A stretch of DNA of 64,000 nucleotides. Source: Candidatus Gastranaerophilales bacterium. Its GTDB lineage: Bacteria; Cyanobacteriota; Vampirovibrionia; Gastranaerophilales; Gastranaerophilaceae. The translations under genes and the position numbers were made by a program. Under the pieces are notes generated by a model, which was not told the origin of the DNA, ran no database searches, and saw only the letters and a program-made list of their open reading frames with translations. The stretch covers positions 248,001-312,000 of the forward strand of contig CALVEG010000001.1 of assembly GCA_944326525.1 (NCBI GenBank), in the 5' to 3' direction. How positions within the stretch are numbered: position 1 is the first letter of the stretch; each line of letters begins with the position of its first letter. Below, in pieces: positions 42,526-50,049 of the stretch.

Positions 42526-42578
42526 GCTCTCTCTTCTTATTTAAACGGATAGGCCTTGAAAAATCAAGGTCTTTTTTT
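42526..42578 (+). ncRNA. Candidate small RNA between folE2 and the thioredoxin-like gene
   Basis: Both flanking genes are on the minus strand, yet GGCCTTGA/TCAAGGTC (42552-42571) followed by seven T residues is a plus-strand intrinsic terminator. Bases 42475-42525 carry the promoter-like element shared with 13237-13290 (AAAAAATAG, CAATTTT, GGGAA, ATACTTA). The transcript would be about 50-60 nt with no convincing reading frame. Start point is inferred. Confidence 0.4.
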
Positions 42579-42597
42579 TATCTAAAATTTATAAAAT

Positions 42598-42624
42598 AAG
42601 CGGACTTTGAATATTAGTCCGCTT
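42598..42624 (-). terminator. Terminator of the thioredoxin-like gene
   Basis: AAGCGGACT and AGTCCGCTT form a perfect 9-bp stem; the minus-strand continuation is ATTTTAT. Confidence 0.8.
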
Positions 42625-42632
42625 AAAATAAA

Positions 42633-43103
42633 CTATTTTTTAGAAGCCTTATCAAGCAGCCCTCTTATTCTCAGGTATCTGTCAAGTTCGACTCTGAATT
42701 TAGGAACATTTTGGTAAATAGCGTTGTTAATAAGAATTCTGTTATCATATTTCGGATCCATAATGTAAACAGTTGGGAATCCGGTTAAAGCAACATCGTC
42801 AACCAATTCTTTATTTGCAGGATCTTCAACATTAAGCATAACAAAGTTGTATCTGCCCATGTACATCATACTCAAAACTTTAAATTTAGGCATAAATCTC
42901 AAGCAATATCCGCACCAGTCAACATAGAACAAAGCAAGCATCGGTTTATCGCTTTCAAGAGCTTGATCATAAGTAATACCAACTTTATAATCAGACGGTT
43001 TTGCCTTTTTATCAAATGCGCCTGTTGCAACGGCAAATCCTGCAGCTGAAGTTAAAATAACTGCGAATAAAATTGCTAAAGTGATTATAATCTTCTTTTT
43101 CAT
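42633..43103 (-). CDS. Membrane-anchored thioredoxin-fold protein
   Basis: 156 residues. A lone TM helix or signal anchor (about 5-28, IITLAILFAVILTSAAGFAVA) precedes a thioredoxin fold with LALFYVDWCGYCLRFMPKF (WCxxC active site, near 64), FVMLNVEDPANKELVDDV and the cis-Pro loop G-F-P-T-V-Y. It faces the periplasm and could reduce or relay disulfides, or support cytochrome or cofactor maturation. Partner unknown. AGGAGGATTT before the ATG is an excellent ribosome site, and its transcript ends in a strong terminator. Confidence 0.85.
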   Translation of the reverse strand: MKKKIIITLAILFAVILTSAAGFAVATGAFDKKAKPSDYKVGITYDQALESDKPMLALFYVDWCGYCLRFMPKFKVLSMMYMGRYNFVMLNVEDPANKELVDDVALTGFPTVYIMDPKYDNRILINNAIYQNVPKFRVELDRYLRIRGLLDKASKK

Positions 43104-43185
43104 GAAATCCTCCTCTTACTTGGATATTATACTACAAATACAAAATCTTTCACAAATACATAAAACTTAACAAAAGACTTGAAAA

Positions 43186-43207
43186 AGTATATACTATAGT
43201 ATATACT
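43186..43207. promoter_or_regulatory. Perfect 22-bp palindrome before a sigma-factor gene
   Basis: The half-site AGTATATACTA is followed at once by its exact reverse complement, giving an uninterrupted 22-bp palindrome. TTGAAA lies just upstream (43180-43185), and AGTATATAAA follows. The palindrome overlaps the expected promoter of the sigma gene, as an auto-regulatory operator or dimer-binding site would. Confidence 0.6.
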
Positions 43208-43277
43208 AAGTATATAAACAATTAATTAAGTGTAAGCTGTTCTCGTGTATCAAATAAATAAGGAGTTTAAGCAGAGT

Positions 43278-44183
43278 ATGAGTAAAAATGTACCTGTCAA
43301 AATGAAGAAGGCAAAGTCAAATCCTGCCAAGAATGAGGTTTTGCTATGTAGTAGCGGAGAGTTAACCGATTATTTAAAAGAGATTTCAAATTACCCTGTG
43401 TTATCATTGGCAGAAGAAAAGATATTGGCAAAGAGTGCAAAAGAGGGTAATGTAGAGGCTAAAAAACAGTTAGTACAATCGAATTTAAGAGTTGTAGTAA
43501 CAATAGCAAAGAAGATAATACACAATTCGCATCTTCCTCTTGTTGATTTAATTCAAGAGGGCAATCTGGGTTTAATGATTGCAGCTGAGAAATTTAATTA
43601 CAAGCTGGGATATAAATTTTCCACGTATGCAAGCTGGTGGATAAAGCAGTCTATGTTCAAGGCGATATCTGAGCAATCGCACTGCATGAAGATACCTGTA
43701 TACATACAAGAAACATTGTCGAAATTTTCAAAAGTAAAATCCGAAATGGAAAAGCAATATAATTGTCAGGTAAAGAACAGTGATGTTGCAAAGAAGATGA
43801 ATATAGAGCCTGATAAGATAGAAAGTTTTTTGTCAGCATATACAAAGACAATTTCGATAGAAAGCGGATTAGAAAGGGCAGACGGTAACGAGTTAAACGT
43901 AGCAGACATATTAGAAGATAAAAGAGCACTTGTTGGTGAGGATGCTGAGTATGAAAATTTAAAAAGTGATATTGCGATAGTAATATCAACCTTAAAAGAG
44001 AGAGAGCAAGATGTTGTAAAAATGCGATATGGATTAGGTAATGCTGCGAAGTTGACGTTAGAAGAAATCGGAAATATTTATGGCGTAACCAAAGAATGTA
44101 TCAGACAGACGGAATTACGTGCGTTACAAAAAATGCGTATGTCGGCATTATCTCAAGAACTGCTATCAGGCTATATCGGGTAA
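43278..44183 (+). CDS. RpoD-like sigma-70 factor, group 2
   Basis: 301 residues from ATG 43278 (MSKNVPVKMKK). A GTG at 43245 is in frame, but AAGGAG lies about 12 nt before the ATG instead. Region 1.2 opens with DYLKEISNYPVLSLAEEKIL, region 2 has LRVVVTIAKKIIHNS and FSTYASWWIKQSMFKAI (2.3-2.4), region 3 is EMEKQYNCQVKNSDVAKKMN, and region 4 is LKEREQDVVKMRYGLGNAAK with the HTH TLEEIGNIYGVTKECIRQTE. No region 1.1, typical of non-essential group 2 factors. It is preceded by the palindrome at 43186. Confidence 0.88.
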   Translation: MSKNVPVKMKKAKSNPAKNEVLLCSSGELTDYLKEISNYPVLSLAEEKILAKSAKEGNVEAKKQLVQSNLRVVVTIAKKIIHNSHLPLVDLIQEGNLGLMIAAEKFNYKLGYKFSTYASWWIKQSMFKAISEQSHCMKIPVYIQETLSKFSKVKSEMEKQYNCQVKNSDVAKKMNIEPDKIESFLSAYTKTISIESGLERADGNELNVADILEDKRALVGEDAEYENLKSDIAIVISTLKEREQDVVKMRYGLGNAAKLTLEEIGNIYGVTKECIRQTELRALQKMRMSALSQELLSGYIG

Positions 44184-44226
44184 TCATTCGTGTGTTTATA
44201 TATATCTCGTGTTTAGTGACAGTTTT

Positions 44227-44248
44227 ACCGCTCTTAAAAAAGGGCGGT
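44227..44248 (+). terminator. Terminator of the sigma-factor gene
   Basis: ACCGCTCTT pairs with AAGGGCGGT (9 bp, one wobble) around AAAA, followed by TTTGTTTT. Confidence 0.85.
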
Positions 44249-44292
44249 TTTGTTTTGCAGAAAGGAGTAGCGTTTAATCCTATAAAAAGAGG

Positions 44293-44320
44293 TTTACTTT
44301 TGGGTTGAAAACCTTAAAAT
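44293..44320 (+). promoter_or_regulatory. Promoter of the 44327 gene
   Basis: TTTACT (44293-44298), 16-nt spacer, TAAAAT (44315-44320). Only 6 nt separate it from the ATG at 44327, so the mRNA is predicted to be leaderless. Confidence 0.6.
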
Positions 44321-44326
44321 AAATGT

Positions 44327-44875
44327 ATGAAGAAAGTATTTTTATTATTTTTCATAGCACTTTTGTTGCCTACGAATTTAGCACTGGCCGAAGATGATTT
44401 GTGGGACAATTTCGGCGACCAGAATATTTACGGTCAGACTCCCGTAACTGATGAAGATTTTGAAAAAGCTCTCGAAAGTAAAAAAGGTAAAACTAAAAAG
44501 CCCAAAAAACCGAAAGATAAACTGCTCCGGGACGGCGAAGCTTTTCAGGAGAGCAATGAAACCAATGTGCTGACTCAAATGTCTGAAGAATTGCCGATTC
44601 TGCTTGTGCCCTTAAATCTTGAGTTGAAAGACGGTGCCATCCTGCCTGTCGGGCACTATCAGGTGAAAGGAGTAAAAAAGAACGGGAAATTATATATTCA
44701 GCTTTTCCAGTCGAGCGAACTGTTTGCAAATATTGAAGTTGTAGAAACACGAGATGACTTTGGCGAGCCGGAAATTAATTTTGTAAGAATGATTGATGAT
44801 GACGGCAAGCAGGCAAAAATAATTTTCGGCTCTATTGATTTTAATGCTTATGCAATCGTCAAAATCGCACAATAA
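44327..44875 (+). CDS. Secreted protein of unknown function
   Basis: 182 residues with a signal peptide (MKKVFLLFFIALLLPTNLALA, cut after L-A). The mature protein has an acidic/Lys-rich segment (40-75, KKGKTKKPKKPKDK) and a beta-rich C-terminal domain (85-182) with LELKDGAILPVGHYQVKGVK and SIDFNAYAIVKIAQ. Periplasmic or surface location is likely. No known domain. It has no Shine-Dalgarno; TAAAAT ends 6 nt before the ATG. A bidirectional terminator follows. Confidence 0.65.
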   Translation: MKKVFLLFFIALLLPTNLALAEDDLWDNFGDQNIYGQTPVTDEDFEKALESKKGKTKKPKKPKDKLLRDGEAFQESNETNVLTQMSEELPILLVPLNLELKDGAILPVGHYQVKGVKKNGKLYIQLFQSSELFANIEVVETRDDFGEPEINFVRMIDDDGKQAKIIFGSIDFNAYAIVKIAQ

Positions 44876-44907
44876 AAAAACGAAATGAAAATACTCATTC
44901 CGTTTTT
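44876..44907. terminator. Bidirectional terminator
   Basis: AAAAACGAAATGA pairs with TCATTCCGTTTTT (13 bp, one mismatch), 6-nt loop, T-runs on both sides. It separates two convergent genes. Confidence 0.8.
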
Positions 44908-44924
44908 ATTATTGTTGATTATTC

Positions 44925-45602
44925 TTATTGCTGCTGCTGTAGTTCTTCCTGTCTTTTCTGTTCGGCTTGTAATAGATCCAGCATGTCATAGAAACACATT
45001 TTGGCGCTTTCGTTTGTGAGTGAATTAAAATAATGAGCCATAAGTTTTTTATTCGGGAAGAATTTTGCTTTATTTAGTTCAATAAATTTCGATGTTGTCT
45101 GGTATTCAAAAAGATTTGGATCGTCCGGTGCATTGTCACGTGTAACCCTTTCATACAAATCTTTAATCAGCTGATTGCCATAATTCTGTCTTTGTTTTGC
45201 ACTTGCGTCGCCTAAGAAGGATTCAATGAAAGTTTCTCCGTATTTTGTGCCGGCTGTTAAATCCCAGAGGTGAATAACTTCCAGAATATTGTCAGTATCA
45301 ATCATGTTTAAGGCTTCTTCAAATAATTCATTATCTGTTCCAATGCCGTCAATGGCTTCATACATTTTATTAATAATTTCGTGTGATTCTTTTTTGATGC
45401 GTTCGATACGGCTACGCTCCTGTTCCTCTTTAGAAATAATATCTTTTTTTTCAAAATATACAGTATCAGTCTTAAACTCTGTTGGGTTTTTCTGTGTCAT
45501 AACAGAATTCGGATGATTCTTTTCTGTCGTTTTTGATGTGTAATCAGTTTTTGAATTCTGTGCTAATACCTGTTGATTGCCTGTAATTGCTAAATTTCCC
45601 AT
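44925..45602 (-). CDS. Annexin-repeat-like protein with disordered N terminus
   Basis: 225 residues. A low-complexity N terminus (1-55, rich in Asn/Thr/Lys) is followed by a charged helix and YEAIDGIGTDNELFEEALNM (82-101): the G-x-G-T-D core with preceding Ala and following Leu spacing is that of an annexin repeat. The rest of that repeat (DNILEVIHLWDLTAGTKYG, then FIESFLGDASAKQRQ) continues the helix pattern. Only one repeat of the usual four is seen, so true calcium-lipid annexin function is doubtful. Gln-rich tail. AATGGAGGAAAATT precedes the ATG. Other secreted or effector-like proteins carry G-x-G-T-D repeats; function here is unknown. Confidence 0.6.
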   Translation of the reverse strand: MGNLAITGNQQVLAQNSKTDYTSKTTEKNHPNSVMTQKNPTEFKTDTVYFEKKDIISKEEQERSRIERIKKESHEIINKMYEAIDGIGTDNELFEEALNMIDTDNILEVIHLWDLTAGTKYGETFIESFLGDASAKQRQNYGNQLIKDLYERVTRDNAPDDPNLFEYQTTSKFIELNKAKFFPNKKLMAHYFNSLTNESAKMCFYDMLDLLQAEQKRQEELQQQQ

Positions 45603-45839
45603 AATTTTCCTCCATTAATATCCTTGTGAAATTTTTCCCTTATGTCATATATAAAAATTTTTTGATTGCAAAATTGTCCTGTAAAAAATATATCGGCAGA
45701 AGAATATCCCTGTAATCCTTTATCTGCAACTGTCACAAGGTATGTAACAAAATGTAAAGTTATTTGCTCCTTACTGAAAATTGTGTTTTGTGATAAAATT
45801 AAATTATGGTTGCGGGAAAGTTTTAAAAGGAGCGAAGTT

Positions 45840-47015
45840 GTGAAAAGAGCAATTATAATGGTTATTGACAGCATGGGAATAGGTGCAATGCCGGATTGTA
45901 AAGCGTTCGGTGATATTCCGGAGTGCAATACTCTTAAAAATGTCTGCGAATTTAACGGCGGGCTGAATGTTCCGGTTCTCGAAAGTATGGGTTTGGGTAA
46001 TATTCAGGATTTTAAAGGAATTTCTCCTGTTGAAAACCCGACGGCACAATACGGAACGATGATTGAAAAATCAAAAGGTAAAGACACAACAACCGGTCAC
46101 TGGGAAATTGCGGGACTCGTCAGTGAAAAGCCTTTCGCAACTTTTCCGGAAGGGTTCCCGAAAGAACTTATTAATAAATTTATTGAAGAAACCGGCTGCG
46201 GCGGAGTTCTTGCAAATTGCCCCGCAAGCGGAACTGCAATAATAGAGAAGTTAAACGACGAACATCACAGAACGAAATTTCCAATAGTATACACAAGTGC
46301 GGACAGCGTATTTCAAATTGCGCTTGATACTGATCTGATACCATTAGAAACCCTTTATGAATGGTGTTTAACCGCTCGTAGAATTTTGGATGAAGGCGGG
46401 TATAATGTTTCAAGAGTAATAGCTAGACCATATAAAATAATAGACGGAAAACCTACAAGAATTTCAAAGGACAGGAGAGATTACTCAATGGTTCCGTCAA
46501 GAACTGTATTGGATGAAATAAAAGAAGAAGGAGGAAGGGTTATCGGAATTGGGAAAATAGAAGATATTTTTTCAAAATCTGGAATAACTCACGCAATTCA
46601 TACAGGTTCAAATAAAGAAGGGTTAGAGCTTACATTAAAAGCTGTAAAAGGAGAACTGGAACTTGATAAAATGGCGTATTCAGATTACGAAGAGAAAGAA
46701 TCTAAATTTGATTTAATTTTCACAAATCTGGTAGATACGGATATGCTATACGGCCATCGAAATGATGCAAAGGGTTACGGTAAAGCTATAGAGGAAGTTG
46801 ATGAGTATTTGGCAAAAATTTTACCTGAAATGAAGGAAGAAGATGTGTTGTTTGTTACAGCAGATCATGGCTGTGATCCGACGGTTCCGGGGACTGATCA
46901 TACAAGAGAAATGGTTCCGTTATTAATTTACGGCAATTCTGTAAGCCCAAAAAATCTTGGTAAAATAGTCGGTTTTGATTATATAGCTGATTATGTTAGA
47001 GCTCTTGCAAAGTAA
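45840..47015 (+). CDS. deoB: Phosphopentomutase (DeoB)
   Basis: 391 residues from GTG 45840 (V-K-R-A-I-I-M-V-I-D-S-M-G-I-G). The frame opens 58 codons earlier, but the AAAAGGAGCGAAGTT ribosome site directly before GTG and the family length fix this start. The alkaline-phosphatase-superfamily metal site is seen in the opening V-I-D-S-M-G, in TSADSVFQIALDTD and in TADHGCDPTVPGTDHTRE. It interconverts ribose-1-P/ribose-5-P and deoxyribose-1-P/5-P in nucleoside salvage. No other deo genes are adjacent; a ferredoxin gene follows 67 nt later. An extended -10 (TGATAAAAT) is upstream. Confidence 0.93.
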   Translation: MKRAIIMVIDSMGIGAMPDCKAFGDIPECNTLKNVCEFNGGLNVPVLESMGLGNIQDFKGISPVENPTAQYGTMIEKSKGKDTTTGHWEIAGLVSEKPFATFPEGFPKELINKFIEETGCGGVLANCPASGTAIIEKLNDEHHRTKFPIVYTSADSVFQIALDTDLIPLETLYEWCLTARRILDEGGYNVSRVIARPYKIIDGKPTRISKDRRDYSMVPSRTVLDEIKEEGGRVIGIGKIEDIFSKSGITHAIHTGSNKEGLELTLKAVKGELELDKMAYSDYEEKESKFDLIFTNLVDTDMLYGHRNDAKGYGKAIEEVDEYLAKILPEMKEEDVLFVTADHGCDPTVPGTDHTREMVPLLIYGNSVSPKNLGKIVGFDYIADYVRALAK

Positions 47016-47082
47016 TTTTTTTGATTATATAATTAGGATGTGAGATTTATTTCACAATGTCGAATAATATAAGGAGAAAGAA

Positions 47083-47259
47083 ATGAACGTAAAAGTTAAT
47101 GATTCATGTATAGCATGCGGCGCTTGCGAATCAATTTGCGACGCAGTATTTTCAGTAGAAGATGTAGCAAAAGTAAACGAAGCTGAAGTTGCAGCAAACG
47201 AAGATTGCGTTAAAGAAGCAGCTGATGCTTGCCCAGTTGGCGCTATTGAAATTGAATAG
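47083..47259 (+). CDS. Small [4Fe-4S] ferredoxin
   Basis: 58 residues. The N-terminal CIACGACESICDAVF gives three cluster Cys (C9, C12, C15) plus C19, and CVKEAADACPVGAI near the end gives C50 followed by Pro, the pattern of Thermotoga/Pyrococcus-type single-cluster ferredoxins. It is acidic, as usual. AAGGAGAAAGAA precedes the ATG, and a terminator follows. It is a likely electron donor to reductases such as rubrerythrin. Confidence 0.9.
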   Translation: MNVKVNDSCIACGACESICDAVFSVEDVAKVNEAEVAANEDCVKEAADACPVGAIEIE

Positions 47260-47293
47260 TAATTAACATTAGATTAATAGTAAATAACAAAAG

Positions 47294-47323
47294 AGACTTT
47301 GCAAATGAGCAAGGTCTTTTTTG
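47294..47323 (+). terminator. Intrinsic terminator after the ferredoxin gene
   Basis: AGACTTTGC pairs with GCAAGGTCT (9 bp, one wobble), 6-nt loop, followed by TTTTTTGTTT. Confidence 0.85.
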
Positions 47324-47410
47324 TTTGGAAGTTTATATGAAAAGCAAATTGCATCAGTGACATTTTTTTGCTAAGATAAGAATTGTAGAAGATATAAGGA
47401 GTTTAAAATT

Positions 47411-47689
47411 ATGGCAACAGAAGTAAAAGCAAGCCACATTTTAGTAAAAACAAAAGATCAGATTGATACATTAAAGGAACGTCTAGCACAGGGCGAAACT
47501 TTTGAAGATTTAGCTAAAAAATGTTCATTATGTCCATCAGGCCAAAAAGGGGGAGATCTTGGATATTTTGGCAGAGGAGAGATGGTAAAAGAATTTGAAG
47601 ATGCTTGTTTTAATACAGATGTTGATGAAATAACAGAAGTAGAAACGGAATTTGGCTGGCATTTGATAAAGGTTACAGGTAAGTTTTAA
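47411..47689 (+). CDS. Parvulin-type peptidyl-prolyl isomerase (PpiC-like)
   Basis: 92 residues, one rotamase domain without signal peptide. KASHILVKTKDQIDTLKERL, the CPSGQKGGDLGYFGRGEMV active-site loop and FGWHLIKVTGKF at the end are typical of PpiC/parvulin. It is cytoplasmic and speeds prolyl isomerisation of clients. Its stop and the next gene's start share TAATG, so translation is coupled. AAGGAGTTTAAAATT precedes the ATG. Confidence 0.92.
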   Translation: MATEVKASHILVKTKDQIDTLKERLAQGETFEDLAKKCSLCPSGQKGGDLGYFGRGEMVKEFEDACFNTDVDEITEVETEFGWHLIKVTGKF

Positions 47690-49245
47690 TGAATAATATT
47701 ATTCAAAAAACGCGCGAATTTATGAAGGCGGAGAAAGTAGATTTTCTGTTAGTAAATTCGACAAATGAGTTTCTTGTCGAATATAACAGATTGGAAGAAA
47801 ATGCCAGATATAAATTGTGTGGGTTTTCAGGTTCAACCGGTGATGTTTTATTAAGTCAAGACAAGCTTTATTTGTTTGTCGATGGGCGATATCATATTCA
47901 AGCGGATCAGGAAACAGATTCTACAATAGTTACTGTTGTTAAGCTTCAGGCAGGTCAAAGCCAGCTATTAGAGATGGCAAAGATAATTCCGTCAGGATCT
48001 GTAGTTGGAGTTTGTTCAAAGAAAAATTCACAGAAGCGCGTTGAAGAAATGGAAAAGCAATTTAAAATAAAGCTTCTTGATACAGACGGTATAGAAACAG
48101 AAGATCCTGATTTTGGAGAAATAGAAGATATAGACGAAAAATATTGCGGGAGATCATCTGAAGAAAAAATAAAAGAAATTCAAAAAACACTTTCATATAA
48201 TGAAGCAATTTTGTTGACAAATCCTGAAGATGTTTCGTATTTATATAACAAAAGAGATTTTTCAAAGCCATATACATCCAAAATTTTAGCAAAAGCTCTA
48301 ATTACAAATAATCAGGACATATTGTTTACAGGTGAAAAGTTGAAGCATTTTGATAAATATATAGTGTCTGATGTTGTATATGTTGATTCAGCGACAATTA
48401 CTGCTTATGATAAAGGGCTTTTGGGGAAGAAAGTTCGTCAGATTAAGGAAAATCCTGTATTAAAAATGCGAACTGTAAAAACGGATGCTGAAATAGGACA
48501 TTTAAAAACGGCTTTTGAACGGACAGACAAGGCAGTTTTTGCAATAAGAGATTATGTAGAAAAAACTGATAATATATCTGAATATGATATTGATAAAAAA
48601 TTGGAAGAATATTTCAAAGAGTTTGGTGCAAAGGGGTTAAGTTTTAAAACGATCGTTGCGCATAATCAAAATTCAGCATTAGCACACTATTCAAAATCTT
48701 CCAAAAATGAAATATTAAAGGATGGAAGTCTTGTCTTAATAGATTGCGGGGCTTATTATGAAGGCGGATTAGCGACAGATATAACAAGAGTTTTTGTAAA
48801 AGGAAAGCCATCCGAATTGCAGAAAAAAGTTTACACAACTGTTTTGAAGGCTTTTTTGAATGCATTTAATTATAAAACAACAACAGAAACTACAGGGTAT
48901 GAAATAGATTCTTTAGTGAGAACATTCTTTGAAGAGAATAAAATTGACGGGTTTGTATTTAACCACGGTTTAGGTCACGGAATCGGGATAAATGTTCACG
49001 AGGCGCCGCCGAATTTAGGGTGTGGAGAAATTGCCAAAAGCGTAATAAAAGATAATATGTGCTTTACAATAGAGCCTGGTCTTTATAACAAGGAGCATTT
49101 CGGGGTAAGACTTGAAAATTCATGTTATATGCAAGATGGTAAGATAAATTCTTTTTCAAAAATGTGTTATGAAAAAAAGTTGATAGATTATACCCTATTG
49201 ACCGAAGCAGAAAAAGAGTGGTTAGCAAAATTTGAGGTTAGATAA
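47689..49245 (+). CDS. Xaa-Pro aminopeptidase, M24B family
   Basis: 518 residues. Two creatinase-N-like domains (1-125 and about 130-245) precede the pita-bread catalytic domain. The metal ligands are visible: two Asp in LIDCGAYYEGGLATDITRVF, the His in FNHGLGHGIGINVHEAPP, and Glu in CFTIEPGLY and GVRLENSCYM. The enzyme trims N-terminal residues before proline. The longer architecture is of the three-domain aminopeptidase P type. It overlaps the preceding parvulin gene by one base and the following methyltransferase gene by one base (ATAATGG), so the three form one tight unit. Confidence 0.9.
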   Translation: MNNIIQKTREFMKAEKVDFLLVNSTNEFLVEYNRLEENARYKLCGFSGSTGDVLLSQDKLYLFVDGRYHIQADQETDSTIVTVVKLQAGQSQLLEMAKIIPSGSVVGVCSKKNSQKRVEEMEKQFKIKLLDTDGIETEDPDFGEIEDIDEKYCGRSSEEKIKEIQKTLSYNEAILLTNPEDVSYLYNKRDFSKPYTSKILAKALITNNQDILFTGEKLKHFDKYIVSDVVYVDSATITAYDKGLLGKKVRQIKENPVLKMRTVKTDAEIGHLKTAFERTDKAVFAIRDYVEKTDNISEYDIDKKLEEYFKEFGAKGLSFKTIVAHNQNSALAHYSKSSKNEILKDGSLVLIDCGAYYEGGLATDITRVFVKGKPSELQKKVYTTVLKAFLNAFNYKTTTETTGYEIDSLVRTFFEENKIDGFVFNHGLGHGIGINVHEAPPNLGCGEIAKSVIKDNMCFTIEPGLYNKEHFGVRLENSCYMQDGKINSFSKMCYEKKLIDYTLLTEAEKEWLAKFEVR

Positions 49246-49997
49246 TGGAAAAAATAACAAGCCTCTCAAATTCATTGGTAAAAGAAACTGCAAAACTTTC
49301 ACAAAAAAAATACCGAGATGCTGAGTGTAAAATTCTTCTTGAAGGTTACAAACCCATATATGAAGCTTATTTATGCGGATTGGATATAGAATATGTTTTT
49401 GTGAATGAGAGTAAAGTTGGGGAATATAAATTTGTAAAAGAAAAGCTGATAATAGCTTCAGAAGCTGTATTAAAGAAAATTTCAACAACAGAAAGCATTC
49501 CGGAGGCCGTTGGGGTTTGCAAAAGAAAATCCTTTGACTTAAATAATGTCGGAAAGTTTCAAAAAGTAGTGCTTCTTGAGGATATAAAAGATGCGGGGAA
49601 TTTAGGAACAATTTTAAGAACATCTTGTGCATTAGGTGCAGATTTAGTTGTGCTATTTGGTGATTGTGTAGATTTGTATAACCCGAAAGTTGTAAGATCA
49701 GCAGTTGGAGCTTTGTGGAAAATTCCGATTATTCAAACAACAGATATAGAATTTATAAAGTCGCAATTTAAAAATCACACTAAAATAGCAACACTTCCGC
49801 GTTCAAAAAATCTACTTTCAAAATTTAATTCGGAAATTCCGTTTGTTGTAATGTTTGGTAGTGAAGCGGACGGTTTGAGTGAAAAGCTTATTGAAGTTTG
49901 TGATAAAGATGTAAAAATAGAAATGAAAGATAATGTGGAATCTTTAAATTTAAGTATTTCGTGTGGGATAATTTTATACAAATTGTTAATAAACTAG
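49245..49997 (+). CDS. SpoU-family RNA 2'-O-methyltransferase (RlmB/TrmH-like)
   Basis: 250 residues. An N-terminal substrate-binding domain (about 1-85, ITSLSNSLVKETAKLSQKKY) precedes the SPOUT knot: VVLLEDIKDAGNLGTILRTS near 105, ALGADLVVLFGDCVDLYNPK, and the knot motifs VVMFGSEADGLSEKLI and ESLNLSISCGIILYKL at the end. These are the three SpoU motifs with the SAM-binding trefoil knot. It methylates ribose in rRNA or tRNA; the exact site cannot be assigned. It overlaps the aminopeptidase gene by 1 nt. Confidence 0.9.
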   Translation: MEKITSLSNSLVKETAKLSQKKYRDAECKILLEGYKPIYEAYLCGLDIEYVFVNESKVGEYKFVKEKLIIASEAVLKKISTTESIPEAVGVCKRKSFDLNNVGKFQKVVLLEDIKDAGNLGTILRTSCALGADLVVLFGDCVDLYNPKVVRSAVGALWKIPIIQTTDIEFIKSQFKNHTKIATLPRSKNLLSKFNSEIPFVVMFGSEADGLSEKLIEVCDKDVKIEMKDNVESLNLSISCGIILYKLLIN

Positions 49998-50049
49998 CAA
50001 AAAAAAATATGTTCGGATTTTAGAATAGTAGAAAAATTGAGGAAAAACT

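Noticed and set aside
43245-43277. GTG start 11 codons upstream for the group 2 sigma factor
   Set aside because: AAGGAG lies downstream of that GTG and serves the ATG at 43278.
44096-44308. 70-residue plus-strand frame overlapping the end of the sigma-factor gene
   Set aside because: It is a frame-shadow of the sigma gene and then runs through its terminator.
45666-45839. 58-codon N-terminal extension of deoB
   Set aside because: A strong ribosome site and GTG start lie at 45840, the product then has the normal DeoB length, and the extension has no family match.
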